Both the position numbers and the translations under genes were made by a program. A DNA stretch of 37,592 bases from Burkholderiales bacterium (GTDB lineage Bacteria > Pseudomonadota > Gammaproteobacteria > Burkholderiales > Usitatibacteraceae), in contig JANXWW010000122.1 of assembly GCA_025350945.1 (NCBI GenBank), positions 1 through 37,592 on the forward strand, written 5' to 3'. Every line of letters begins with the position of its first letter. Within the stretch, counting starts at the first letter, position 1. Under the pieces are notes generated by a model. The model worked only from the letters and a program-made list of their open reading frames with translations. It had not been told where the DNA came from and searched no databases. Shown in pieces: positions 1-7,720 of the stretch.

Positions 1-1
1 T

Positions 2-145
2 GGCAAAGCGACCGCGAAATTAGGCAACGCCAGCTTCGCGGATCGTGCGCCGCCTGCCGTGGTCGCGCAAGAACGCGAACGTCTTGCTAGCTTTGAAAAC
101 AAAGTTGTTTCCATGCGCGTGCAGCTAAAAAAATTGCAGCCTTAA
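2..145 (+). CDS. valS: Valyl-tRNA synthetase, C-terminal end (partial)
   Basis: The window opens inside a reading frame whose last 47 residues match the C-terminal coiled-coil arm of valyl-tRNA synthetase: a KLGN-x-SF-x-x-RAP-x-x-VV-x-x-E-x-x-RL pattern followed by a heptad-like helix ending KKLQP and a TAA stop at 143-145. In the family this arm contacts tRNA-Val during charging. The rest of the gene lies upstream of the window. The identification rests on a short but characteristic segment. The final TTGCAGCCTTAA is repeated 25 bases further on, outside the gene. Confidence 0.85.
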   Translation, partial: GKATAKLGNASFADRAPPAVVAQERERLASFENKVVSMRVQLKKLQP

Positions 146-182
146 CTACAGCCTTTATTGCAGCCTTAAAAAAACATAAACC

Positions 183-1457
183 TTGTTGCTACCCCAATCG
201 CTCCGCGCACTTCGCTCCAAAAACTTTCGCGCGTATTACATCGGCCAGGCAGTGTCCCAGCTTGGTTCATGGATGCAATCGGTCGCGATTATGTGGCTCG
301 CGTATCGACTGACGGGCTCAACGGCGGCGACCGGCACGATTGGTTTTTTATCGATGGCACCGTTTATCGTCATCACGCCGATTGCGGGCGCGCTGTCGGA
401 TCGTGTAAGCCGCAAAAAACTGCTCCTTACCGTGCAAAGCCTGCTATTGCTGGTCGCATTAGCACTTGCGATAGTGACGGCGACTGGTCATATCACGATC
501 ACGCTGCTGGCGACTTTTGGTTTTATGCAAGGCATGTTGAATGGCATTGAAGTGCCGACACGTCATGCATTTTTCGTACAATTGATTGACGACAAAAATG
601 ATTTGCCGAACGCAATTGCGCTGAATTCAATTAACATCAATGGCACGCGTTTGATTGGACCCGCACTGGGTGGGTTGGTGATTGCAGCCGTTGGTGAAGC
701 CGCCTGTTTTGGCTTAAATGCGTTTTCATATCTCGCCGTGCTGATCCAGCTCATGCGCATCAAACCGCATGAGCCCATTCGCAAAGCAAGCAGCCAATCA
801 TTTACGCGCGATCTCGCCGATGGCTGGCGTTTCGCACTCACGCATCCGGTCATTCGCCCGCTTGTGCTGATGGTCGGCGCGGTCTCGTTTGCGATCAGCC
901 CATACACCATTTTGATGCCGGCCATTTCGGTTGAGACATTCAATCAAGGTGCCAGATTAAACGGTCTCTTCATCAGCGCCGTGGGCTTGGGCGCGCTGAT
1001 TGGCGCGATCACCTTCGCGCTGCGCCCCAATGTACGCGGACTCACGCGATGGCTGCTCGGCACCGCATCAATCGCCGCATGCGGCGTGATCGGGTTTTCG
1101 TTTTCGCGCATTGAATGGATTTCATTCATGTGTATGTCGATGACCGGCATGGGCTTGATGGGCTCATCGGTTTGCGTAAATACCATTATTCAATCCATTG
1201 TCGATGACGATAAACGCGGCCGCATCGTCAGTATTTATTCCACATTTTTTATTGGTGCCGCACCATTGAGCCACCTCGCCGCAGGCTGGCTCGCGGTGAA
1301 AATTGGCGCACCACATACTTTCCTCGTTTGCGGAGCGATTTGCGCGGGTGCGTGCCTGCTGTATCTTGCGTATCTACCCAGACTACGAAAACACATCCGC
1401 CCCATCTACGCCGCGCGCGGCATCATCGAACCCATTCAGGAAGAGGCTACAAAATGA
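183..1457 (+). CDS. MFS transporter, EntS/MFS_3-like exporter
   Basis: A 424-residue, strongly hydrophobic protein with the layout of a 12-helix major facilitator. It starts with the LRSKNFRAYY-x-GQ-x-x-S-x-x-GSWMQ signature common in the MFS_3 (enterobactin-exporter-like) branch. It carries loop motif A between helices 2 and 3 (G69, D73, R74, R77, K78 in GALSDRVSRKK) and the GTRLIGPALGG segment in the middle. The family exports small molecules across the inner membrane by proton antiport; the substrate cannot be read here. The start is TTG at 183: an in-frame stop at 177-179 rules out anything earlier, and the conserved N-terminus follows at once. No clear ribosome site is visible. Its stop overlaps the start of the next gene (ATGA), so the two are probably co-translated. 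Confidence 0.8.
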   Translation: MLLPQSLRALRSKNFRAYYIGQAVSQLGSWMQSVAIMWLAYRLTGSTAATGTIGFLSMAPFIVITPIAGALSDRVSRKKLLLTVQSLLLLVALALAIVTATGHITITLLATFGFMQGMLNGIEVPTRHAFFVQLIDDKNDLPNAIALNSININGTRLIGPALGGLVIAAVGEAACFGLNAFSYLAVLIQLMRIKPHEPIRKASSQSFTRDLADGWRFALTHPVIRPLVLMVGAVSFAISPYTILMPAISVETFNQGARLNGLFISAVGLGALIGAITFALRPNVRGLTRWLLGTASIAACGVIGFSFSRIEWISFMCMSMTGMGLMGSSVCVNTIIQSIVDDDKRGRIVSIYSTFFIGAAPLSHLAAGWLAVKIGAPHTFLVCGAICAGACLLYLAYLPRLRKHIRPIYAARGIIEPIQEEATK

Positions 1458-2236
1458 ACACCGTACTATTTGAACAACACGGCAGCATTGGCATCATGAC
1501 GTTTAACCGGCCGGAGGTTTTTAACGCAATGTCGGTGGAATTGATCCTGGCGTTTCGTGATGTGACAAATGAGATTATTAAATCAAACAGTGTTCGCGCA
1601 TTGATCGTACGCGGCGCGGGCAAAGCGTTTTTGGCGGGCGGCGATGTCGGCCATTTTTACAGGGAACGTGAGCGCGTTGCCGAAACCGTCAAGCCACTCG
1701 GCGATGCGCTGCACGAAGGCATCATCAATATTCGCACCATGCCTTTTCCCGTTGTAGCTGAAGTGCAAGGAGCCTGCGCGGGCGCGGGCTTGAGCGTGAT
1801 GATGGCGTGCGATTTTGCGATTGCCAGCACCGCCGCACAATTTAAAACCGCCTACACGCAAATCGGCCTATCACCCGATGGCGGCAGCACGTATTTTTTG
1901 CCGAGATTGCTGGGCATGCGCAAAGCAACTGAGCTGATTATGTTGTCCGAGACCATCAACGCCGAACAAGCGCTGGCGCTGGGTTTGGTGAATCGCGTGG
2001 TGGACATCGATGCGCTTACGACTGAAACCATGCAATTGACTGAACGCCTCGCCGCCGGTGCCACGCAAGCCTACGCGCGCGCGAAGCGACTCATCAATCA
2101 GTCATGGAATACGCCGATCAAAGAACACCTTGCTGACGAAATCGCCTACTTTGCCGACTGCGCAAAAACAGATGATTTCAAAGAAGGCGTCACCGCGTTT
2201 GTGGAAAAACGAAAGCCTAAATTTACGGGGAAGTAA
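1454..2236 (+). CDS. PaaG-type enoyl-CoA hydratase/isomerase (crotonase fold)
   Basis: A 260-residue crotonase-superfamily protein. The oxyanion-hole segments are AFLAGGDVGHF (residues 58-68) and VQGACAGAGLSVMMACDFAIA (104-124). The second catalytic glutamate of true hydratases is replaced here (AQFKTAYTQIGLSPDGG), while an aspartate, D142, follows in the SPDGG turn. This aspartate arrangement is the one in PaaG-type isomerases of phenylacetate and fatty-acid breakdown, so an isomerase or specialised hydratase acting on CoA thioesters is more likely than classical beta-oxidation hydratase. The ATG at 1454 overlaps the transporter stop and has an AGGAAGAGG ribosome site. A longer open frame upstream runs inside the transporter and is not the start. 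No other catabolic gene lies nearby, so the substrate is unknown. Confidence 0.82.
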   Translation: MNTVLFEQHGSIGIMTFNRPEVFNAMSVELILAFRDVTNEIIKSNSVRALIVRGAGKAFLAGGDVGHFYRERERVAETVKPLGDALHEGIINIRTMPFPVVAEVQGACAGAGLSVMMACDFAIASTAAQFKTAYTQIGLSPDGGSTYFLPRLLGMRKATELIMLSETINAEQALALGLVNRVVDIDALTTETMQLTERLAAGATQAYARAKRLINQSWNTPIKEHLADEIAYFADCAKTDDFKEGVTAFVEKRKPKFTGK

Positions 2237-2241
2237 ATCGA

Positions 2242-2478
2242 CTAACGTTTGGAAATTGTAAAGGTATACGTGGATGCGGTTTCTTCCGAGCCCAACAGCG
2301 GATTACCCGTTTGCCGACAAAACGCCGCGAAATCTTTAACTGAACCTGGGTCAGTCGCGACAATGCGCAACACTTGCCCCGATTCCATATCCGCCAACGC
2401 TTTTTTGGCGCGCAGGATAGGCAGTGGGCAGTTCAGGCCTTTAACGTCCAGCTCTTTGGTGATGCTTAGTGTGTTCAT
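2242..2478 (-). CDS. tusA: TusA-family sulfur carrier protein
   Basis: A 78-residue protein with the TusA/SirA fold signature: a beta strand, then LDVKGLNCPLPILRAKKAL with the CPxP active cysteine, ending near the usual family length of about 80. TusA accepts persulfide sulfur from a cysteine desulfurase and passes it on for tRNA 2-thiouridine, molybdenum cofactor or sulfur oxidation. I chose the ATG at 2478, preceded by GGGAG, because it gives the normal N-terminus. A second in-frame ATG at 2517 also has an AGGGAG ribosome site and would add 13 residues; the two are linked by a 13-bp tandem repeat. The gene converges on the crotonase with only five bases between. moaC lies about 5 kb away. 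Confidence 0.9.
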   Translation of the reverse strand: MNTLSITKELDVKGLNCPLPILRAKKALADMESGQVLRIVATDPGSVKDFAAFCRQTGNPLLGSEETASTYTFTISKR

Positions 2479-2527
2479 GTTTTGCTCCCATGTGTTGCTG
2501 CCATGTGTTGCTGCCATGTGTTGCTCC
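2476..2527 (-). repeat. Four-copy 13-bp tandem repeat spanning the tusA start
   Basis: Read on the minus strand, the unit (G/C)AGCAACACATGG occurs four times in a row with the last copy slightly changed. Each copy carries an ATG at the same place (2517, 2504, 2491 and 2478). The first and last copies keep GGGAG upstream; the two middle ones have GGCAG. Because 13 is not a multiple of three, only the first and last ATG share the tusA frame. The repeat looks like duplication of the ribosome site plus start codon. Confidence 0.9.
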
Positions 2528-3060
2528 CTAACGCGAGCTGAGAATATAACAGAGTGGGCTGGTTTTTTTGGGGAAGTTACGGGAACGGTGCGCTGACTGG
2601 CTACGTAAAAAACGGATGCGATGCAGAATGTTGTGATCCCCAAATTGAGGCGTCCGCACACACAAAAAAAATGAGACTGTAGCTTGAGCACACTGAGTGA
2701 AGCAATTTGCGCCGCATGTGTTCTCCATTAACGAGGCCCATCGGCAGCCTAATCAAACCGTAAGAAAACGTTTAAAACATTCCCAGATACTCAACGTGAA
2801 CACATCAAAAACCATCCATCAACGCAGAATGATGGTTCAGGCGTTCTCAATCGTGAGCCTATCCTTGGTGCCACTCAGCGTCAGGCTGCGCGCGGATTTG
2901 CAAAGACTGCGGTGCGGTTATTCTCTTAAAGCGCGTCACATAAATACCGCCATAAAAATTTACTCTGCGAAAATGTCGGGTCTTGCTGGCGATTATCGTT
3001 TTAAAAAGTGCAAGCCACCTTACCGGGCGGCGTATTCAACTCACTTGAACGGAGAACGAT
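2528..3060. other. Gene-free stretch between tusA and the heme peroxidase
   Basis: About 530 bases between two divergent genes. I see no convincing coding frame, RNA gene or strong hairpin. It should hold the promoters of both genes. The best plus-strand candidate, TTGCAA at 2898 and TATTCT at 2919, has a 15-base spacer and is weak. On the minus strand TTATAT at 2549-2544 lies about 27 bases above the first tusA ATG, without a good -35. An open frame from 2697 running into the peroxidase start has no family features and was left out. Confidence 0.5.
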
Positions 3061-4698
3061 ATGGCAGGTCATGGCAGCAAGCCCCTTCGCGGGCTGGAGA
3101 GCACACAACAATCGAGCATTCAAACGGGAAAATTTGGGCGCATGTTTCGCTGGCTTGAGCCTGCACAAATCGGGCGGACGCCGCAGGAGCAGATCGCCAT
3201 TACCGACCTTTGCAAGGGCCTTGCGAAGGCGATGATTGGCAACGAATTTAATACCAAAGTGGACGTCGGCGGCAGCCCGACACCAGACTCGGACATCAAC
3301 ACGCCCGAACCAAACGATGAAAACCCGACCATACCAGCGGGCTACACCTACTTTGGACAGTTTATTGATCACGATATTACGTTCGATCCCGCATCGTCAT
3401 TGCAACAACAGAATGACCCTGACGCGCTGGTTGATTTCCGCACGCCACGACTTGATCTGGACTGCATTTATGGCCGTGGGCCTGCGGACCAGCCCTACCT
3501 GTACGACAAATCCAATCGCAGCAAATTTGTGCTCGGCGCTGATCGTGGCGTGAATGGCATGAAGCGTCCCGATCTGCAACGCACCGCAGATTTTACCGCG
3601 CTCATTGGCGACAAGCGCAACGACGAAAACAAAATCGTGGCGCAGATTCAGGCGCTGTTTCTAAAATTTCACAACAAGGTTTTTGACGATTTGAAAGCAC
3701 GTCCTGATGCATCGGATGATGATCTGGTGTTTGCTGAAGCGCAGCGGATTGTGCGATGGACTTATCAATGGCTAGTGCTGCACGATTACTTGCCGAAAAT
3801 CTGCGACGCCAAAGTGATTGAATCGATCATGCCAAAGAAAGATAAAGGCGAGCGTAATCCGAACTTCAAGTTCTATCGCCCGCATGACGGCGACGCTTAT
3901 ATTCCGGTTGAATTTTCGGTTGCTGCATTTCGCTTTGCCCATTCAATGGTTCGGCCCAGCTATGCGCTCAACGATATTGTCCTCACCACGCCGACCGCAA
4001 AATTTAAGTCGGCCAAGGGAAAGGTCACCCCTTTTGCGCGCGTGCCGATTTTTGTTCGGCAAACAAGTGCCGTCACCGATGCAATGAATGGATTTGGCGA
4101 GCCGCTGCCACCGGCGTGGGGAATCGACTGGACTTTCTTTTTTGGCGAACCAAAAAAAATTCCAGCAGGCCAGAAACAAATCCCGCAGTTAAGCTATCGC
4201 ATTGATGCGACCCTGGTTGATCCGTTGGGCAACCTGCCCGAATTTGCGCGGGCTGGTATTCCCTCACCTTTCGAGTCACTCGCCTTCCGCAATCTGATGC
4301 GCGGCGTGAGCATGGGCCTGCCATCGGGGCAGCGCGTGGCCGAGATGATGAACGTGTCCAAGATACTCAGCGATGCACAGCTATGGCATTCAAAAGCGGA
4401 CGGTGATGTCATTGGCAAATGGGATGAAGGCAAAGCGCTGCTTGCGGGCAACAAGCGCTGGCTGCAGGGCTGTGCGCCACTGTGGTTCTATATTCTCAAA
4501 GAAGCCGAGATATTGAACAAAGGGCATCACTTGGGCGAAGTCGGCAGCAGAGTTGTGGGCGAAACCATGATTGGTCTTGTATGGTACGACCATTTCTCCT
4601 ACTTGTTCCAAAAACCGCAATGGACGCCGAAGGACGAAGGCATCGCGGGATTGACCGACAACCTTGATATGCTGGCATTAACAAAATACGTTGGCTGA
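3061..4698 (+). CDS. Animal-type heme peroxidase family protein
   Basis: A 545-residue member of the animal heme peroxidase family (PF03098, the family of myeloperoxidase and prostaglandin synthase). The distal histidine sits in FGQFIDHDITF (H104, with D105), the catalytic arginine and covalent-link glutamate region is GDKRNDEN (R186, E189), and the proximal histidine is in FRFAHSMVRPSY (H294). All key catalytic positions are therefore present. The family oxidises halides or organic donors with hydrogen peroxide. No N-terminal signal peptide or transmembrane helix is seen, so it is cytoplasmic or leaves by a route lacking a classical signal. Bacterial members are scattered and poorly characterised. 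The ATG at 3061 has GGAGA eight bases upstream. It stands alone, closed by its own terminator. Confidence 0.88.
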   Translation: MAGHGSKPLRGLESTQQSSIQTGKFGRMFRWLEPAQIGRTPQEQIAITDLCKGLAKAMIGNEFNTKVDVGGSPTPDSDINTPEPNDENPTIPAGYTYFGQFIDHDITFDPASSLQQQNDPDALVDFRTPRLDLDCIYGRGPADQPYLYDKSNRSKFVLGADRGVNGMKRPDLQRTADFTALIGDKRNDENKIVAQIQALFLKFHNKVFDDLKARPDASDDDLVFAEAQRIVRWTYQWLVLHDYLPKICDAKVIESIMPKKDKGERNPNFKFYRPHDGDAYIPVEFSVAAFRFAHSMVRPSYALNDIVLTTPTAKFKSAKGKVTPFARVPIFVRQTSAVTDAMNGFGEPLPPAWGIDWTFFFGEPKKIPAGQKQIPQLSYRIDATLVDPLGNLPEFARAGIPSPFESLAFRNLMRGVSMGLPSGQRVAEMMNVSKILSDAQLWHSKADGDVIGKWDEGKALLAGNKRWLQGCAPLWFYILKEAEILNKGHHLGEVGSRVVGETMIGLVWYDHFSYLFQKPQWTPKDEGIAGLTDNLDMLALTKYVG

Positions 4699-4714
4699 TA
4701 ATGCATCGCCGTAA

Positions 4715-4746
4715 AAATAGCGCCGATTGTTCGGTGCTATTTTTTT
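4715..4746 (+). terminator. Rho-independent terminator of the heme peroxidase gene
   Basis: AAATAGCGCCGA and TCGGTGCTATTT form a 12-bp stem with one G-U pair and a short loop. It starts 17 bases after the peroxidase stop codon and ends in an unbroken run of T. It separates the peroxidase from the chromate genes downstream. Confidence 0.9.
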
Positions 4747-4898
4747 GCGCTCTAAAATTGCAACTGCATCGCAAACTGCGTTAAACTTTAATCACGGGAA
4801 TTGCAAGCTCCCGCTGCTTAGCCCGCGATCAAAAAATCGCCAAGGAGCAAGACGGTGTCCCGTCCAAGCGCTGCTTAATCTCCTCCAAAGGACAGCCC

Positions 4899-5738
4899 AT
4901 GGACACCGCATCTACATTCATATCTGCTATTCAACTTTCTAAAACACTTGGCTCGGCAGCAGCGCCGCTATTGCTGGACGTGCGCGCCCAGCCTGCCTTT
5001 CAAGCCGATTCACGCATGCTGGCGAGCGCCACGTGGCGCGATCCGGCGACTGTTGCCGACTGGCGAAAATATTTGCCGGTGCATCGCGATATCGTTGTGT
5101 ATTGCGTACGCGGTCATGAGGTCAGCAAAAATACATGCGCCGCTTTACGTGAGATTGGCTTGCATGCTTATTCGCTGGAAGGCGGCGCAGAAGCGTGGAA
5201 ATCTGCCGGGTTGCCAACAATTGAAAAGCATGCTGAATTGCGCGTTCCTGCCGGTGTAAACGCGCCAACGAAATGGGTCACACGTGAACGCCCAAAGATT
5301 GATCGCATCGCGTGCCCTTGGCTGATTCGGCGATTTATTGATCCGACGGCAGAATTTATTTATGTGCCAACGAAAGACGTTTTATCATTCGCCGAAACAC
5401 AAAACGCGATTGCCTATGATGTGCCGAATGTGCAATTTACACATCGGGCTGATGCATGCAGTTTCGATGCGCTGATCGCAGATTTCAAATTGAATGATCC
5501 GGTATTGGCTGATCTGGCGGTGATTGTGCGCGGAGCCGATGTTGGCAACCCTGCTGGGCAGCCAGACCTTACACCGCAATCGGCGGGCCTACTGGCAGTC
5601 TCGCTTGGCTTGTCGGAACTTTATCGCAATGATCACGAGATGCTTGCTCACGGCATGGTGATATATGACGCACTCTACGCATGGCTCAAAAGCGCACGTG
5701 CGGAAATTCACAACGCTGACTTGTTTAAAAAATCATGA
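4899..5738 (+). CDS. Rhodanese domain fused to a ChrB C-terminal domain (chromate resistance)
   Basis: A 279-residue two-domain protein. Residues 1-110 form a rhodanese domain with LLLDVRAQPAF and the active loop VVYCVRGHE (Cys69). Residues 120-270 match the ChrB C-terminal domain (PF09828), with WVTRERPKIDRIACPWLIRRFIDP at its start, then YDVPNVQFTHR and late histidines (H247, H252) that may help bind metal. Classical ChrB is a chromate-responsive regulator with a different N-terminus; here a sulfur-transfer domain takes that place. The ATG at 4899 has an AAAGGA ribosome site, and the gene overlaps chrA by four bases (ATGA). A role in sensing or handling chromate or sulfate is likely, but whether it regulates transcription is unclear: no DNA-binding motif is seen. 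Confidence 0.85.
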   Translation: MDTASTFISAIQLSKTLGSAAAPLLLDVRAQPAFQADSRMLASATWRDPATVADWRKYLPVHRDIVVYCVRGHEVSKNTCAALREIGLHAYSLEGGAEAWKSAGLPTIEKHAELRVPAGVNAPTKWVTRERPKIDRIACPWLIRRFIDPTAEFIYVPTKDVLSFAETQNAIAYDVPNVQFTHRADACSFDALIADFKLNDPVLADLAVIVRGADVGNPAGQPDLTPQSAGLLAVSLGLSELYRNDHEMLAHGMVIYDALYAWLKSARAEIHNADLFKKS

Positions 5739-7078
5739 TCAGTCACACATCAATTTCGTTTTCTGACGCGCTGAAATTTTGGCTGAAGCTGGGCTTTATC
5801 AGCTTCGGCGGGCCAGCCGGGCAAATCGCCATCATGCATCGTGAATTGGTCGAGCAGAAGCGCTGGATTTCGGAAAAACGATTTTTGCATGCGTTGAATT
5901 TTTGCATGGTGCTGCCCGGGCCGGAGGCGCAGCAGCTCGCCACCTACATCGGCTGGCTGATGCACGGCACGGTTGGCGGCATTATTGCGGGCGGCTTGTT
6001 TGTGCTGCCTTCACTGTTTATTTTGATCGTTTTGAGCTGGATTTATTTGGCGTTTGGCAACCTGCCAGTCGTCGCCGGATTGCTCTACGGCATTAAACCG
6101 GCAGTGACGGCGATTGTGCTTTTTGCGGCGTGGCGGATCGGCTCAAAAACGTTAAGGAATGTATGGCTATGGGCGATTGCTGCCGCTGCATTCATCGCTA
6201 TTTTTGCCTTCACGGTACCGTTTCCAGCGATCATTTTAGCGGCTGCAATTTTGGGCGCGCTCGGTGGCAAATTTGCACCAAAGAAATTCAGCGCAGGTAG
6301 TGTGCATGGCTCGGCATCAAATGAAATTGATAACGCTATCATCAATGATACGAGCCCCACACCGCCGCACGCTATTTTTAGTTGGACGCGATTCGCCAAA
6401 GTGATTGCCGTGTGTTTCGCGTTGTGGTTCGGTGCGATGTTCATTCTGATTTCGCAGCTCGGCTGGCAAGGCACACTCACACAGATGGGCTGGTTTTTTA
6501 CCAAGGCTGCGCTGCTCACATTCGGCGGTGCTTATGCCGTGTTGCCCTATGTCTATCAAGGCGCGGTCGATGGCTTTAACTGGCTCACCCCACAGCAAAT
6601 GATTGACGGATTAGCGCTCGGCGAAACCACACCGGGTCCACTGATTATGGTGGTTGCATTTGTCGGCTTTGTCGGTGGCGTGACCAAACAAATACTGGGA
6701 CCGGATTCAATATTTTTAGCAGGTGCCTTAGCCGCAACCGTGGTGACATTTTTTACGTTTCTGCCGTCGTTTTTATTTATTTTTATCGGTGGGCCCTTTA
6801 TCGAAACCACTCACGGCCAATTGAAATTTAGCGCGCCATTAACCGCCATTACCGCAGCCGTTGTCGGCGTGATTGTAAACCTCGCCGTATTTTTTGCGTG
6901 GCATGTTTGGTGGCCAAAGGCCAATGCAGAAAATGTGTTTGGTGGCGGCTTTGAATGGTTCGCCGCGTTACTCACCATCGCGGCCGCAATCGCACTATTT
7001 CGTTTCAAGATTGGCGTGATCTTCATCATCGCAGCCTGCGGCGTGGCGGGGGTTTTAAAAACTTTTGCAGGAATTTAA
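5735..7078 (+). CDS. chrA: Chromate transporter ChrA
   Basis: A 447-residue membrane protein of the chromate ion transporter family with the usual two-fold repeat. The first half carries [13 protein letters not shown] (residues 20-32) and [16 protein letters not shown] (59-74). The second half repeats this with [12 protein letters not shown] (262-273) and [15 protein letters not shown] (298-312). Long forms of about 400-450 residues like this one pump chromate (and possibly sulfate) out of the cytoplasm, driven by the proton-motive force. The start codon overlaps the stop of the rhodanese-ChrB gene, which supports one operon. Its stop overlaps the convergent moaC by four bases, leaving no room for a terminator between them. 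Confidence 0.93.
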   Translation: MISHTSISFSDALKFWLKLGFISFGGPAGQIAIMHRELVEQKRWISEKRFLHALNFCMVLPGPEAQQLATYIGWLMHGTVGGIIAGGLFVLPSLFILIVLSWIYLAFGNLPVVAGLLYGIKPAVTAIVLFAAWRIGSKTLRNVWLWAIAAAAFIAIFAFTVPFPAIILAAAILGALGGKFAPKKFSAGSVHGSASNEIDNAIINDTSPTPPHAIFSWTRFAKVIAVCFALWFGAMFILISQLGWQGTLTQMGWFFTKAALLTFGGAYAVLPYVYQGAVDGFNWLTPQQMIDGLALGETTPGPLIMVVAFVGFVGGVTKQILGPDSIFLAGALAATVVTFFTFLPSFLFIFIGGPFIETTHGQLKFSAPLTAITAAVVGVIVNLAVFFAWHVWWPKANAENVFGGGFEWFAALLTIAAAIALFRFKIGVIFIIAACGVAGVLKTFAGI

Positions 7079-7551
7079 TTCGCGACGTAATCGCCGGATT
7101 TCCCGCCTTTTTTCTCAAGCAGACGAATATCCGAAATCGTCATGCCGCGATCAACGGCTTTGACCATATCGTAAATCGTCAACAGCCCTGCTGAAACAGC
7201 CGTCAATGCTTCCATTTCAACCCCTGTTCTGCCAATCGTTTCAACAACCGCACGGCATTCAACCGAAGACGCAGATTCATCAAGAATAAATTCCACCGCA
7301 ACTTTGGTGATCATCAAAGGATGCGTAAGCGGAATCAAATCCGGTGTGCGTTTGGCGCCTTGAATCGCGGCAATGCGCGCGATGCCCAGCACGTCGCCTT
7401 TTTTGGCTCCTCCGCTTTTGATTAAATCGAAAGTTGCCGCCAGCATGCGAATATGTCCGCTTGCGGTGGCTACACGCTGCGTTTCGCGTTTTTCGCCGAC
7501 ATCGACCATGTGAGCTTGGCCGCTTTCGTCGAAATGGTTTAATGAAGACAT
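7075..7551 (-). CDS. moaC: Cyclic pyranopterin monophosphate synthase MoaC
   Basis: A 158-residue protein of normal length for MoaC. It has the N-terminal [16 protein letters not shown], the substrate-binding LIPLTHPL, and the C-terminal [28 protein letters not shown] with the conserved Asp and Lys of the active site. MoaC works after MoaA in molybdenum cofactor synthesis, turning the cyclised GTP intermediate into cPMP. The ATG at 7551 gives the family's usual start; no strong ribosome site is seen. It faces away from the BepA-like gene across a 169-base gap and runs into the end of chrA. No other molybdenum-cofactor gene is present in the window. Confidence 0.95.
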   Translation of the reverse strand: MSSLNHFDESGQAHMVDVGEKRETQRVATASGHIRMLAATFDLIKSGGAKKGDVLGIARIAAIQGAKRTPDLIPLTHPLMITKVAVEFILDESASSVECRAVVETIGRTGVEMEALTAVSAGLLTIYDMVKAVDRGMTISDIRLLEKKGGKSGDYVAN

Positions 7552-7720
7552 GGATTTGGCTTTTTTCGTGAGTCAGTCAGTTTTTGAAGCGATTTCTGTG
7601 CATATTTCTGTATTGCGCTACCGTTGGTACAATCTATTCATGCTAAACACGTTGCGGGAACTGAAACCGCTCAATATCGTCAAAGATACAGAAGTCCAAT
7701 AAAATTTACGCAAAGTTTTC

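Noticed and set aside
2476-2527. The 13-bp repeat as a CRISPR or mobile-element end
   Set aside because: The units are directly adjacent without spacers, and no transposase or cas gene is present.
2697-3158. An open frame of 153 codons on the plus strand ahead of the heme peroxidase
   Set aside because: It overlaps the peroxidase start in another frame, has no ribosome site or family features, and its composition does not look like protein.
7552-7720. Promoter for the BepA-like gene, with TACAAT at about 7628
   Set aside because: The nearest -35-like hexamer, TTGCGC, is only nine bases away and nothing better lies at 16-18 bases.
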